Shown here one piece after another: positions 27,447 to 36,426 of a stretch of 64,000 nucleotides of DNA (positions are counted from its first letter, which is position 1; the number at the start of each line of letters is the position of its first letter). The stretch lies in assembly GCA_022821585.1 (NCBI GenBank), contig JAJEDI010000049.1, forward strand, positions 1 through 64,000, in the 5' to 3' direction. The stretch is from Caldilineaceae bacterium. Lineage in GTDB: Bacteria; Chloroflexota; Anaerolineae; Caldilineales; Caldilineaceae. The notes below the pieces were generated by a model, which saw only the letters and a program-made list of their open reading frames with translations, did not search any database and had not been told where the DNA came from. The translations under genes and the position numbers were made by a program.

Positions 27447-27857
27447 ATGAACTCGAACAAACTGTATGAAGCTGCTTTTCCCTATATGGAGGATGTTCTG
27501 GCACTGCCGGTGGAAGATATCGAACGAGCTTCCGCGTGGTACCGGGACGCGTTTGGACTCACAGAGGTCGAACGGAAGGATCAGCCTGTGCCGACGGTTA
27601 TCCTTGAGCGCGACGGCGTTCGCATCGGGTTCGCCGTAAACGGCGGTGATGCCAGTATCGATGGCGCGGCCATTCGGGTGACCGATATCCACAGAGCTCG
27701 CCAGGAGCTGGAGAGCAGGGGGATCGAAGTCGGGAACTGGCGCGTGGACGAGAACGATGGGCAGAAGTTACAGGTCTTCTTCGTTATTGCTCCGGATGGG
27801 CTCTGCTACTACTTTCACCAGCCAATTGGGGACGGCGAAGAGGGCAAGACGAGCTGA
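27447..27857 (+). CDS. VOC family (glyoxalase/bleomycin-resistance-like) protein
   Basis: 136 residues; AGGAGAAAGG just upstream of the ATG. One vicinal-oxygen-chelate module pair: VLALPVEDIERASAWYRDAF at the start, VILERDGVRIGFAVNGG in the middle, and FVIAPDGLCYYFHQP at the end with a C-terminal metal-ligand candidate. Members range from glyoxalases to antibiotic-binding and dioxygenase proteins, so no substrate can be given. It is likely a dimer. Lies 240 bp after the DUF1801 gene; operon membership is uncertain. Confidence 0.82.
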   Translation: MNSNKLYEAAFPYMEDVLALPVEDIERASAWYRDAFGLTEVERKDQPVPTVILERDGVRIGFAVNGGDASIDGAAIRVTDIHRARQELESRGIEVGNWRVDENDGQKLQVFFVIAPDGLCYYFHQPIGDGEEGKTS

Positions 27858-28191
27858 TCGAGGAGAGGAGATCGGATGTAGATCAGGTTCGGGGTGCAGT
27901 TGCGTTTCCATAGGCGGATTGCACTGCCTGTTCCATGGCTGCGATCTCTTCGTTTGTCAGAAATTCGAAGTGGCTGGCGTGTTTGCGTCTGGAGAGCCGG
28001 CCGTTGTCTTATCGTCGAGTTTGTCTTGTCGATCTGAAACACAAGAGCTTCCAAGCTAACGAATACAAAGCGAAACAGACTGTTACTAAGGGGGTTGTGC
28101 CAAGCAAAACAGTTACAACAGCAGCAAAACAGTTTCACTGCGCCGACCGGCAAGCAAAACAGTTACAAGCCCCTTATTCCGGCTGGATAGT
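27858..28191. other. AT-richer intergenic stretch with phased repeats
   Basis: No gene is supported on either strand. The stretch is less GC-rich than the rest and includes the three phased direct repeats at 28104-28168. It is the 3' side of the small membrane-peptide gene and the 3' side of the VOC gene. Confidence 0.5.
28104..28168. repeat. Three helically phased direct repeats
   Basis: GCAAAACAGTTACAA at 28104-28118 and again, identical, at 28154-28168, with GCAAAACAGTTTCAC at 28124-28138 between them. Start-to-start distances are 20 and 30 bp, close to two and three helical turns, so all three face the same side of the DNA. This looks like a multi-site protein-binding region. A looser relative (GCGAAACAGACT) starts at 28070. 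Confidence 0.65.
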
Positions 28192-28356
28192 TCAGCTGGC
28201 AAATGGCGCAACGGTGCCGGTCATTACGATAAACCCCAGCACGGCTAACGCGGTCATCATCAGGATGATCGTGTTGCTCCGCCGCGACGCGGCTCGCTCG
28301 GCAACCAATTCACACTCCAACTCGATCCGCGTCATCCTCTTGATGTCCTTCGCCAT
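28192..28356 (-). CDS. Small single-pass membrane protein (54 residues)
   Basis: Too short for usual gene-length cut-offs, but all signals agree: ATG at 28356 with GAGGA seven bases upstream, TGA at 28192-28194, and a near-consensus sigma-70 promoter on the same strand at 28439-28411. The first half is charged and helical (MAKDIKRMTRIELECELVAE, then RAASRRSN). The second half is a single membrane helix (TIILMMTALAVLGFIVMTG) with a short tail. The basic flank before the helix predicts the N-terminus inside the cell. Function unknown; small regulatory membrane peptides and type I toxins have this shape, but nothing specific supports toxicity. Confidence 0.68.
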   Translation of the reverse strand: MAKDIKRMTRIELECELVAERAASRRSNTIILMMTALAVLGFIVMTGTVAPFAS

Positions 28357-28410
28357 AGTTTTTCCTCTTTGGGCCCCCGCTCAGTTGGCTGGATTTCACT
28401 CTACAGATTC

Positions 28411-28439
28411 AATATAGCACATCTGTTCTGATTTGTCAA
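28411..28439 (-). promoter_or_regulatory. Promoter of the 54-residue membrane protein gene
   Basis: Read on the minus strand: TTGACA (28439-28434), 17-bp spacer, TATATT (28416-28411). Consensus -35, ideal spacing, five of six in the -10. Transcription should start near 28404, giving a leader of about 48 nt. Confidence 0.78.
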
Positions 28440-28463
28440 TACCCAATTTCACTTTGGGTGTAT
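28439..28463. repeat. Inverted repeat touching the -35 of the small gene
   Basis: ATACCCAA (28439-28446) and TTGGGTGTAT (28454-28463) are inverted repeats with a two-base bulge and a seven-base centre. It begins at the upstream edge of the -35 hexamer, a usual place for an activator or repressor. Confidence 0.45.
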
Positions 28464-28834
28464 CCCAGATTTGGGGTGGGAACAGTCTGGCGGGGAATCA
28501 GTGTCAGCGGTGGCTGAAATTGGTTGCCTCCAGAGCTATGCGACCGTTCACCCCCATTTTGGAATGCGCCCTTTCACTTTTGATTCCGACTGGATGGCGA
28601 AGGGGTACTGGGAATCATCACCTGAACAGCCATAATGGACCGCTTTCGCGTAAGCCACACTACAGCCCGGGGCCTCCTGTTGCGGCATAATTGTCCCATG
28701 TATGGCAAATGGGTTGCCTGCAGTCAAAGTGCAGACGAAGATACAGTACATTGGTGCAGCGGCTAGACCGCATCGCGGCTTATGGATGTCCGACCACTGA
28801 CCACCAGTGTTTTCAACCATTAGGGGGGAATCCC
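28464..28834. other. Gap upstream of the DUF3179 gene
   Basis: About 370 bp. The frame of the DUF3179 gene stays open back to 28691 but has no start signal there, and a 90-codon minus frame has no ribosome site. Contains the left heptamer repeat at 28790-28805. No promoter was recognised with confidence. Confidence 0.5.
28790..28805 (-). repeat. Left inverted copy of the heptamer repeat
   Basis: CCGACCACTGACCACC; its reverse complement GGTGGTCAGTGGTCGG is identical to 30145-30160. The two copies are in opposite orientation and enclose the DUF3179 gene with 29 and 11 bp to spare. Confidence 0.75.
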
Positions 28835-30133
28835 ATGTTGAGGAGTAGATGGATCCAGCTGGGCGGTCTGCTCATGATCGCGGCGTTCATTCTGCTGGCC
28901 TGCGTTCCGATCGGGTCGGAAGAGGCGCCGGCGCAGCCCGCAACGGCGACGGAAAGCGAAAGCGGCGAGGCGGTGACGGCCGACACGGGCGGCGACGAGG
29001 CAGACAGCAGCGACACCAGCGCTCCGGCGACGGCCAGCGTCAACGCGGGCGTGCCGCAACTGAGCGCCGACCTGATCACGGACGGTGTTCCGCCACCGTT
29101 CCGCACGCGCGGTTTTTCAACGGACTTCTCGAGGAGGACGGTTGAATGGGATTCGATCCTTTCCGGCGGCCCGCCCAAGGACGGTATTCCAGCGGTCGAC
29201 AGCCCGGAGTTTGAGTCGATCGCAGCAGGGGATGAATGGTTGGAGGACCTGGAGCCGGTGATCCTGTACAGCCATGGCGAGTTGTCCCGCGCCTACCCTC
29301 TGAGTATCCTCATCTGGCACGAGATTGTGAACGACGAAGTCGACGGCCAGCCGGTCTCGATCACATTCTGCCCGCTGTGCAACGCCAGCATCGCCTTTGA
29401 CCGCAACTTTGACGGTCAGGTCCTCGATTTCGGCACGACCGGGCGGTTGCGCAACAGTGATCTGATCATGTACGACCGCCAGACGGAGACCTGGTGGCAA
29501 CAGTTCACGGGCGAAGGAATTGTAGGCAAGTATGCGGGGGAGCAGTTGAACTTCCTATCCACCCAGGTAGTTTCGTGGGGGGACTTCAAGGAGGCCCATC
29601 CGGATGGAGAGGTGCTGGCGCGGCCGAACATGCCTCGCAACTACGGGTACAACCCGTATGTGGGATACGACAGCACATCGCGGCCCTTCCTCTTCCTGGG
29701 CACGCCGGACTCGCGGCTGGAGCCGGCCGAGCGTGTACTCGGCCTGACGACAGAGACGGAGGCCATCGCCTATCCTTTCCCGGCCCTGGAGGAGGCGGGG
29801 GTAGTTCATGACTTGTTCGGCGGGGTTGAGCTTGCGATTTTCCACAAAGCCGGGCTGGCGAGCGCGTTAGACAGCTCGGTGATCAGTAAAGGCCGCGACA
29901 TTGGCGCCGTGGCAGTCTACGAACGGCAGGTCGGTGATCAGCTTCTGACCTTTTCGCCCAATGACGATGGCACATTCAGCGACGCCGAGACGGGCAGCAC
30001 CTGGGATATTCTGGGAGAGGCCGTTGACGGCCCCCTGGCGGGCGAGACGTTGACCCCAATCCTGCATTTCGATCACTTCTGGTTTGCGTGGGCGGCCTTC
30101 TTCCCGGATACGGAGCTTTACAACCCTAGCTAA
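28835..30133 (+). CDS. DUF3179 domain lipoprotein
   Basis: 432 residues from ATG 28835, with a G-rich ribosome site. Signal peptide with lipobox LLAC (Cys23), then a Ser/Thr/Ala/Glu-rich linker to about 75, then the DUF3179 domain. The domain's hallmark is VSITFCPLCNASIAFDR, with Cys179 and Cys182 in a CxxC; GTTGRLRNSDLIMYDRQTETWWQQFTG-type sequence and VVSWGDFKEAHPDGEVL follow, as in other members. The protein is exported and lipid-anchored. Its biochemical role is unknown; the CxxC could bind metal or heme or act in thiol exchange. It is a single gene between heptamer repeats, convergent with the surface-protein unit. Confidence 0.85.
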   Translation: MLRSRWIQLGGLLMIAAFILLACVPIGSEEAPAQPATATESESGEAVTADTGGDEADSSDTSAPATASVNAGVPQLSADLITDGVPPPFRTRGFSTDFSRRTVEWDSILSGGPPKDGIPAVDSPEFESIAAGDEWLEDLEPVILYSHGELSRAYPLSILIWHEIVNDEVDGQPVSITFCPLCNASIAFDRNFDGQVLDFGTTGRLRNSDLIMYDRQTETWWQQFTGEGIVGKYAGEQLNFLSTQVVSWGDFKEAHPDGEVLARPNMPRNYGYNPYVGYDSTSRPFLFLGTPDSRLEPAERVLGLTTETEAIAYPFPALEEAGVVHDLFGGVELAIFHKAGLASALDSSVISKGRDIGAVAVYERQVGDQLLTFSPNDDGTFSDAETGSTWDILGEAVDGPLAGETLTPILHFDHFWFAWAAFFPDTELYNPS

Positions 30134-30144
30134 GTTCAGAAGTC

Positions 30145-30165
30145 GGTGGTCAGTGGTCGGTGGTC
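30145..30165 (+). repeat. Right heptamer repeat (RGTGGTC)3
   Basis: GGTGGTC, AGTGGTC, GGTGGTC head to tail, between the convergent DUF3179 and 4-TM genes. Its first 16 bases are the exact reverse complement of 28790-28805. Confidence 0.75.
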
Positions 30166-30196
30166 AGAAGATTCACTGGCCGCCGGCTGCTATTTG

Positions 30197-31000
30197 TCAT
30201 GGCTGCCAGCAGCTTCCGGCCAGGGGCATCTCCTCGAAATTCAGGGGGGTTACTCCCGTCTGATCGAGCCTGACCCGATAGCGGCGCCAGGGAAGGTAGA
30301 AGTAGGTATAGCCTCGCATGCAGACCTGTGCCTGCGGCTTGTCAATGTCGCCGAAGGCATCAGGGGCCTCTACCGGAACGTAACGAATATCCTCCAGGGC
30401 GAGGCGATGGACCCAGAAGCCTGTTACTCTGTAGGTTGATTCGGCGGCACGGCGGGCGTTGACCGAAAGCCGCAACTGGTCGCCTGTTACGTGTGCGGCC
30501 GGCGGGCCGATGTAGCGGGGCAGGAGACCCCAGGACAGGAGGACGAAGGTCACAAAAGTCAGCATCCGAAAACGAAGCCCCCTCTCGCTCAGCTGGATGG
30601 CCTCGCTCAGAATCCGCCAGAGAACCACACCCCCGAACAACAGCAACCACAACAGCAGCAGATTCAGAAGAAAGTCGCCGACATAGATCTGTACCGATCC
30701 CGCGGTGGAAAGTGTGGCGAAGGGGAGAGGGAAACCGATGCGACCGGGGCAGAGGTCAATGCATCCGGCGCTGTGAGGCGGGACGACGAACAGATAGTAG
30801 GCCGCCACGTTCAAGACCATGCTGAACAGAAGGGTGACGGCGAATACTGCGTACCAGCGGCCCGTATTCTGTGTCCACCAGATCAGCAGCAGGGCGCCCA
30901 GAATCAGACCGACGATCCCCAGGATCAGATGTGTGATGCCGGCGAAATGTACCAAGCCTTCGGGCCAGAATGTCGTTGCCAGCGGCCACTGTCCACGCAT
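30197..31000 (-). CDS. Four-helix integral membrane protein of unknown function
   Basis: 267 residues from ATG 31000, which overlaps the upstream stop by one base (TGATG); GTG 31003 is an alternative. Hydrophobic segments at about 20-41, 50-72, 107-130 and 146-162. The loop between segments two and three has a paired-cysteine motif (CIDLCPG). After the last helix a soluble domain of about 95 residues (APPAHVTGDQLRLSV region to QP end) contains two more Cys (QVCMRGYTYFYLP and GSCWQP) and is probably outside the cell. I do not recognise the family. Translational coupling to the 856-residue surface protein implies joint function. Confidence 0.72.
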   Translation of the reverse strand: MRGQWPLATTFWPEGLVHFAGITHLILGIVGLILGALLLIWWTQNTGRWYAVFAVTLLFSMVLNVAAYYLFVVPPHSAGCIDLCPGRIGFPLPFATLSTAGSVQIYVGDFLLNLLLLWLLLFGGVVLWRILSEAIQLSERGLRFRMLTFVTFVLLSWGLLPRYIGPPAAHVTGDQLRLSVNARRAAESTYRVTGFWVHRLALEDIRYVPVEAPDAFGDIDKPQAQVCMRGYTYFYLPWRRYRVRLDQTGVTPLNFEEMPLAGSCWQP

Positions 31001-33570
31001 CACCGGCGAATCCGAACAGGACCGGTATAGCGCTGCCAGCAGAGGAAGACGCGGTCATAGTATCCCGGCAGCTGACCCCGCATCTCGGGCCGCCCTTCGC
31101 CTGTCCACTCCTCCAGTCGTGGAACCCTGTTCCCTGATCGAACGCTGATCAGTACCGACCCATCGGCGCAGGCGGCGTAATCCCCTACCACATCGCCCAG
31201 CGGGTAAAGATAGGAAGAACGGGCTGCGGCACCCGTTTTGCGCAGGTCCACTTCGGTGATGCCGAAGATCTCCAGCGAAAAGACACCTTGGGGCGAGAAA
31301 CGGCTGCGGGCAAGGAGAATCCGATTATCGTCCCGCCAAGCCACCTGCGGGGCGAAGAACTCGAATCTTGTCTGGGTTTGGGCGCTCAAGCGGCCGCGGG
31401 CCCCCGCGCCGTTGGGAGCCATCTCCCGCACCCAGAGCTGGTTGGCGGGCCGCACAAAGCCGACGGTCAAGCTGGGATGCTGCGGGTCATAGGCCAGATG
31501 GGCCAAACGGCGGCTGCCGGGGCTGAGCTGGAACGGCCCGCGATAGATGCCCTCGGGCGCCAGCCGGCTCACGTCGATTTCTCCTTCCGGATGCAGATCA
31601 ACGCGGTACAGTCCGGTATACTGACGCCCTGCATCCGGATTGGCGGTATCGATGACGAACGAACGTCCTTCTGCGGCACCGGCCAGGGCTGCGATCAGGG
31701 TTGGTTCGGCGGAAATGCCGGCACTTCCCCCCAACAGGGCGGTAGAGGCCTGCACGCGCAAGACAATCTCGCCGTCCTGGCTGTTGTAGTGCCATAACCG
31801 CCACTGACCCAGCCCGACCTGGGGCGTCTCGAGCCACCAGATATCGCCGCGCTCGTCGGCTACGATTCCGCGCACGCCGTTGAAGGGATAGGCCTGGAAG
31901 GAGAGTCCAATACCATCCCCGCGCACATACAGGAAGCCGTTTCGGTCGGCGGGGGTGTTGGCATCGGGGACGACGAAACCCCTGGCGCCTTCGAAGACTG
32001 GCAACACGCTCTGTCCCGATTCGCGAACTACGGTCACCACACCGTCCTGGTGCAAGAGGAAGACTCCAGGATCGCCGCGCCTCCCCAACAGTGCGACCGC
32101 TTTGCCGCTCTCAATAGCAGCGCCGAAGGTCGGCACATCCATGCGTTTGACGCGCTGGAACTCAGGGGGAACGACCACGCGCATGCTGGAGACGGTCACG
32201 ACTCCACCCTCTTCTCTGCGCCCCGCCACATAAACCCTTGTACCCGGCCAGAGGAAGTCGGTTCCGGCGTCCAGCCATTCGCCTCTGGAGGCCCCGAAGA
32301 TGCCGCTCCACATCATAATCTGCTCTGCAAGCGGGTCGACATCCAAGAGCAGGCGTTCACCGCCATCGGTGCGAACGGATAGAAGCTCGGTGGGATCGGC
32401 CGGGTCCGTCTCTTCGAGTACGGTCGCTACAATTTCGTCGGCCTGTGGTGGAGGGGCCTGCGCAGGTCGCAGGTCTATGGCGGACAGTTCTGTGGGTATG
32501 TGGTCCTCCGCTTGCGTCGAAGCAGCCCGGGAGGGCGTTGGCAGCGGCGCGAGTGTCGCCGTGGGCGTTGGCGTGGCTGTCGGCGTAAACGACGCAGTGG
32601 GTGTTGACGTCAGTGTCGACGTCAATGTGGGCGTCAGTGTTGGCGTCAGTGTTGGTGTGAAAGTCGCCGTAGGTGTGGCTGTCGGGGTCTCAGTCCCGGT
32701 CGGTGCGGGCGTCGCTGTTGCTGTTGGCGTTATTGTGGGCGGCGGCGTCGGCGTGGCAGCAAAGGCGGCGTTCGCCAACTGGGCTGCTGCAGTCGGCTGA
32801 GGCGTCACCTTGATCCCAATGCCGGGCGGGCGGGAGCCGAACGGCCGGATGCGGATGCCCTCGTCGGTATAGTTCAACAGAGTCGTCAGATCGCCGTCGA
32901 TCTCCAGGAGTTCGACAGCCATCCAACCTTCCTTGCCGTACTGCTCCGTCCTCGTATCGGTTACTTTCAACAGGACCCAGGTACCGCTGGCGACGATGCC
33001 CCCTATGGTGACCTGGACATCCTGGCCCACGCGCGCCAGTACGTCATCCTGCGTGGAGGGCCCGGCCCGCAGACGGGCCGGGAACAGAACGACACGCCCC
33101 GTCACATTGTCAGGCGCGCCAATTTCGACTTCCGAAGGGAAGACACTGACCGGCACATAAAGTTCCGTCGCTGTCGGCGTTAGCGTGACAGTCGCTGTCC
33201 AGGTTGGCGAAGTGGTCGCGGCGTCGGTCGAAGTCGGCGCCGGAGTCGGGCTGCCGGTAGCCGTTCCTACTGAAACAGAGACGGCGGTTACCGCAGGGGG
33301 AGCAGTTGCGACATCGGCCTTGGCGGCCATCGCTGCGGGGGTGGCTGTAGCCGTGTTGGCCGACGGTTCCGATTGCAGCGCCGAAACATCGGTCGATCTA
33401 CTGTCGGCCGCAGGTAAGGCGACCGGACCGACGTCGCGCAGCAGGAGGGACAAAAGCACAAGCAACGAAACGACGATGGCGAAAACAACGCCGGCCGCGA
33501 GTGGATTCCCCCATATCAGACTCCGGCCGGAGGCCAGAGCTTTTGCCAGACTCAGGAGTCTATTGTTCAT
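31000..33570 (-). CDS. Membrane-anchored surface protein: SH3-like domain, Thr/Pro linkers, C-terminal propeller-like domain
   Basis: 856 residues. One membrane helix at about 22-44 ([20 protein letters not shown]) with the bulk outside. Then a Thr/Ala-rich stalk, an SH3b-like domain at about 150-225 ([20 protein letters not shown], ending [12 protein letters not shown]), and a second low-complexity stalk at about 271-344 built on TPT/TPTAT repeats. The last 470 residues are rich in beta strands with repeated residues like those of blade-type propellers ([29 protein letters not shown]). SH3b domains often bind cell wall. No catalytic motif was seen. It is the middle gene of a three-gene unit, 52 bp behind the 2-TM gene and coupled to the 4-TM gene. 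Confidence 0.78.
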   Translation of the reverse strand: MNNRLLSLAKALASGRSLIWGNPLAAGVVFAIVVSLLVLLSLLLRDVGPVALPAADSRSTDVSALQSEPSANTATATPAAMAAKADVATAPPAVTAVSVSVGTATGSPTPAPTSTDAATTSPTWTATVTLTPTATELYVPVSVFPSEVEIGAPDNVTGRVVLFPARLRAGPSTQDDVLARVGQDVQVTIGGIVASGTWVLLKVTDTRTEQYGKEGWMAVELLEIDGDLTTLLNYTDEGIRIRPFGSRPPGIGIKVTPQPTAAAQLANAAFAATPTPPPTITPTATATPAPTGTETPTATPTATFTPTLTPTLTPTLTSTLTSTPTASFTPTATPTPTATLAPLPTPSRAASTQAEDHIPTELSAIDLRPAQAPPPQADEIVATVLEETDPADPTELLSVRTDGGERLLLDVDPLAEQIMMWSGIFGASRGEWLDAGTDFLWPGTRVYVAGRREEGGVVTVSSMRVVVPPEFQRVKRMDVPTFGAAIESGKAVALLGRRGDPGVFLLHQDGVVTVVRESGQSVLPVFEGARGFVVPDANTPADRNGFLYVRGDGIGLSFQAYPFNGVRGIVADERGDIWWLETPQVGLGQWRLWHYNSQDGEIVLRVQASTALLGGSAGISAEPTLIAALAGAAEGRSFVIDTANPDAGRQYTGLYRVDLHPEGEIDVSRLAPEGIYRGPFQLSPGSRRLAHLAYDPQHPSLTVGFVRPANQLWVREMAPNGAGARGRLSAQTQTRFEFFAPQVAWRDDNRILLARSRFSPQGVFSLEIFGITEVDLRKTGAAARSSYLYPLGDVVGDYAACADGSVLISVRSGNRVPRLEEWTGEGRPEMRGQLPGYYDRVFLCWQRYTGPVRIRR

Positions 33571-33622
33571 CGGCCGCGCTCAGAACACGAAGCGGCAGCG
33601 CAATTCTCAGGACACGACGTCA

Positions 33623-34405
33623 TCAGTTCTGTACTGTCACCGTCACGCTACAGGGTTGCGGATAGTTGCCAGTGACATCCACCACAACGACCCGAATGAC
33701 ATAGGTACCGTTCGCCATGGCAGTGCTGTTCAGATTACCGAGAAGCCCGCCGACCACGGTGTTTTCAGCGCCATCAAAGTAGTTGAAACTCTGATTTGCG
33801 CCGCTGGGTGCAAATTCCAGCTTGAAGAAGGAGAATTGATCGTGCTGGGCTGTACCCACAATTGGAACCTGTCCGCTTACGACCGCCCCGTTTCCCGGCG
33901 ACAGAATGACTGCACGTCCGTCCGGACACAGTGCCGGCGAGACAGGAAGAGGATTGGGGGTGGGATCAAGCTGCTCCGGCTGTGTGTCATCCTCTTGGTT
34001 GTCGGGTACGGGTGTGGAGACAACGATGCGGGTCGGCAACGGGGTGGGGGTAGGTGGTTCCGGCGTGAATGTAGGCGTTGGAATCAGGGCAGACAGTGGC
34101 GAATCCGGGGAAGTTGAAGAGTCGTCTGGCGATAGGAGACCTGAGGATGACTCGACGGCGAGCATTGCCTCGCGCAGCGTTGTGCTGGCGAAATAGGTGA
34201 ACCCCATCACCACAAGCATCAGCAAGGCTGAGATAAAGATGCGATACAGATCGTCTATTGCTTTGTCCCGCTCCAGGGAGAAGACTGCCTGTCGCCGCTC
34301 GGCGCGCACCTGCCACGTGCGATACAGTTGAAATAGAGCCAGCAGACCACACGTTGCATAGATATAAGGTGCAATGTTGGCAATGGCCTCAACCAGAAAA
34401 CCCAT
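33623..34405 (-). CDS. Two-helix membrane protein with extracellular Ig-like domain
   Basis: 260 residues. Helices at about 8-28 and 54-74 with a charged cytoplasmic hairpin between them, so both ends face outward. A Ser/Pro/Thr linker (about 88-150, with TPTPLPTR) leads to a C-terminal beta domain (CPDGRAVILSPGNGAVVSGQ onward) that resembles Ig-like/bacterial surface modules; two Cys (in ALCPDG and QPCSVT) may form a disulfide. Start ATG 34405 has no strong ribosome site. First gene of the surface-protein unit. The same domain plan, membrane anchor plus Thr/Pro stalk plus beta module, is shared with the next gene. Function unknown. Confidence 0.72.
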   Translation of the reverse strand: MGFLVEAIANIAPYIYATCGLLALFQLYRTWQVRAERRQAVFSLERDKAIDDLYRIFISALLMLVVMGFTYFASTTLREAMLAVESSSGLLSPDDSSTSPDSPLSALIPTPTFTPEPPTPTPLPTRIVVSTPVPDNQEDDTQPEQLDPTPNPLPVSPALCPDGRAVILSPGNGAVVSGQVPIVGTAQHDQFSFFKLEFAPSGANQSFNYFDGAENTVVGGLLGNLNSTAMANGTYVIRVVVVDVTGNYPQPCSVTVTVQN

Positions 34406-34633
34406 TGGCAGTTACTGAACCGGGACGCCAAACAGACTAGCTGGTTGCCGCGGACAACAGATCCGGGAGCAAGATGGCAACCAGGTGGAGATGGAACAGA
34501 CCCTATCCAGATAGTCTACCGTAGCCGCGTAGTTCCGCCAAAAGAATCTGAATTCTTACGAGGGGGACGCCCGTGCGTGATGGCTACGGCGCCGGTGCGA
34601 TCCTTGACCGCTTTGCCTATTCCCTGACAATGG

Positions 34634-34650
34634 ACTATCATGAATAGTCT
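34634..34650. repeat. Short inverted repeat upstream of the GGT-like gene
   Basis: GACTAT-CATGA-ATAGTC: perfect 6-bp arms, 43 bp before the start codon, in an AT-rich stretch of the 287-bp gap between the divergent surface unit and the GGT-like gene. A possible regulator site; CTGACA at 34625-34630 may be the -35 of the downstream gene. Confidence 0.35.
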
Positions 34651-34692
34651 ATTCCATTTGCCCCTATCTGAAGGATTCGGAAAGATCTGTCC

Positions 34693-36366
34693 ATGAATTT
34701 TGATTTCGTTTTTCGCTCCCGCCGCAGCAATGTTCTGGCGCGCAACGGACTGGTTGCCACCAGTCAACCACTTGCTGCCCAGGCCGGTTTGTCGATTCTG
34801 CAGGCGGGCGGCAACGCAGCCGACGCCGCCATCGCCACTGCCGCTGCCCTGAACGTGGTGGAGCCGACCTCGACCGGTATTGGCGGCGACTGTTTTGCCC
34901 TCTACTGGGATGCCAAGACAGAAAGTGTGACCGCACTCAACGGGTCCGGCCGCTCTGCAGATGGGGCGTCGATCGACGAACTGCGGCGTCTCGGTTATTC
35001 CCGCATGCCGCAGTTTACCGGCCATAGCGTCAGCATACCGGGGACCGTCGCCGGGTGGAGCGATCTGCTGGAAAGACACGGCGAAATGACGCTGGCGGAA
35101 GTGCTCAAACCGGCCATCCATCTGGCTGAAGAGGGCTACCCGGTTACCGAATGGATAGGGCGGGGCTGGGCTTCGCAGGCGGCGAAACTGCGGCGTTCGC
35201 CGGACTGGGTCAGCAACGACCTGGACAACGGACCGGAGCAGCCCAGCGGTCATGAGCTCCTCATCGACGGCTGCGCGCCGCGGCCCGGGCAGGTAATGCG
35301 CATCCCCACTTTGGGGCAGACGCTGCGGGCGATCGCTGCGGACGGGAAGAAGGCGATCTACGGCGGGGCGTTTGCTGTCAATCTTAGCGAGCATGTTCAG
35401 CGTTACGGCGGCTGGATCACGCCGCAGGACATGGCGGCCCATACCAGCACCTGGCAGGAGCCCATCACAGCTGATTTCGGTGATGTTCGCCTGTACGAAT
35501 GCCCGCCCAACGGGCAAGGACTGGCGGCCATCATCGCCGCCAATCTGGCGGACGGCTTCGACCTGGCCGAGATGTCCAGCGTCGACCGATTGCACACGCT
35601 GGTGGAATGTATGCGCATTGGCTACGCGGAGGCCCAGCAGTGGGTCTGTGATATCGATGTGGTACCGATCCCCCTGAGCACACTCGCCAGCCGGACATAT
35701 GCTGATCAGAGGCGCGAGGAGATAGACCCGCAGCGCGCGGCAGCGTCGGTTTCCAGCGGTTATCCCATGGCCGGTTCAGATACCGTCTATCTGTCGACTG
35801 CGGACGGCGAAGGGAACGCATGCAGTTTCATCAACAGCCTCTACCAGGGAACGGGCACCGGGCTGGTCGTGCCCGGGAGTGGGGTCAGCCTGCAGAACCG
35901 GGCCGCGTTGTTTGTACTTGACCCCGACCATCCCAACAGTCTCGCTCCCAACAAGCGCCCCTATCACACGATCATCCCGGCGATGACAACCCGGGGTGGG
36001 GCGTTGCATGCCAGCTTCGGCGTGATGGGAGGCTATATGCAGCCCCAGGGACATCTGCAGATGCTGGTCAACATGGTGGCGTTGGGGATGAGCCCGCAGC
36101 AGGCGCTGGACATGCCCCGCTGGTCTTTGAGCGGCCCGCATGCAGGTTTGGGCGCGGACGAAGGCGGGGGCGTGTTGTCGATCGAGAAAGGCTGGGATTA
36201 CGATATCCTGGCGGAAATGTCCCGCCGAGGACATCGGGTGGTGCCGGTGAACGGGGCGGGGCGCAGCGGTTTCGGCGGCGGTCAGATAATCGTCCGCGAT
36301 CCGGAAAACGGCGTCCTGACCGGGGGGAGCGACCCGCGCAAGGACGGTTGCGCCGTCGGCTGGTAA
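34693..36366 (+). CDS. Gamma-glutamyltransferase-family Ntn hydrolase (cytosolic)
   Basis: 557 residues, GGAAAG nine bases upstream. The proenzyme layout is complete: N-terminal LVATSQPLAAQAGLSILQAG and GNAADAAIATAAALNVVEP, SIPGTVAGWSDLLERHG, then the cleavage site GSDTVYLSTAD where Thr364 should become the new N-terminal nucleophile of the small subunit. NSLYQGTGTGLVVPGSGV and FGVMGGYMQPQGHLQMLVN are small-subunit signatures. No signal peptide, unlike periplasmic GGT, so the YwrD-like cytosolic branch is more likely. It may hydrolyse glutathione-like amides or other gamma-linked or cyclic amides. Substrate uncertain. Confidence 0.86.
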   Translation: MNFDFVFRSRRSNVLARNGLVATSQPLAAQAGLSILQAGGNAADAAIATAAALNVVEPTSTGIGGDCFALYWDAKTESVTALNGSGRSADGASIDELRRLGYSRMPQFTGHSVSIPGTVAGWSDLLERHGEMTLAEVLKPAIHLAEEGYPVTEWIGRGWASQAAKLRRSPDWVSNDLDNGPEQPSGHELLIDGCAPRPGQVMRIPTLGQTLRAIAADGKKAIYGGAFAVNLSEHVQRYGGWITPQDMAAHTSTWQEPITADFGDVRLYECPPNGQGLAAIIAANLADGFDLAEMSSVDRLHTLVECMRIGYAEAQQWVCDIDVVPIPLSTLASRTYADQRREEIDPQRAAASVSSGYPMAGSDTVYLSTADGEGNACSFINSLYQGTGTGLVVPGSGVSLQNRAALFVLDPDHPNSLAPNKRPYHTIIPAMTTRGGALHASFGVMGGYMQPQGHLQMLVNMVALGMSPQQALDMPRWSLSGPHAGLGADEGGGVLSIEKGWDYDILAEMSRRGHRVVPVNGAGRSGFGGGQIIVRDPENGVLTGGSDPRKDGCAVGW

Positions 36367-36426
36367 CGAGAGCCCGGCGGTAACAATTAAGGCGCCCCCA
36401 GCATCAGGCAAGTCCGAGGTTATTGA

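Noticed and set aside
32538..32757. Tandem repeat or CRISPR-like pattern at 32.5-32.8 kb
   Set aside because: It is the coding repeat of the Thr/Pro stalk in the 856-residue surface protein; units are short, degenerate and in frame, without spacers.
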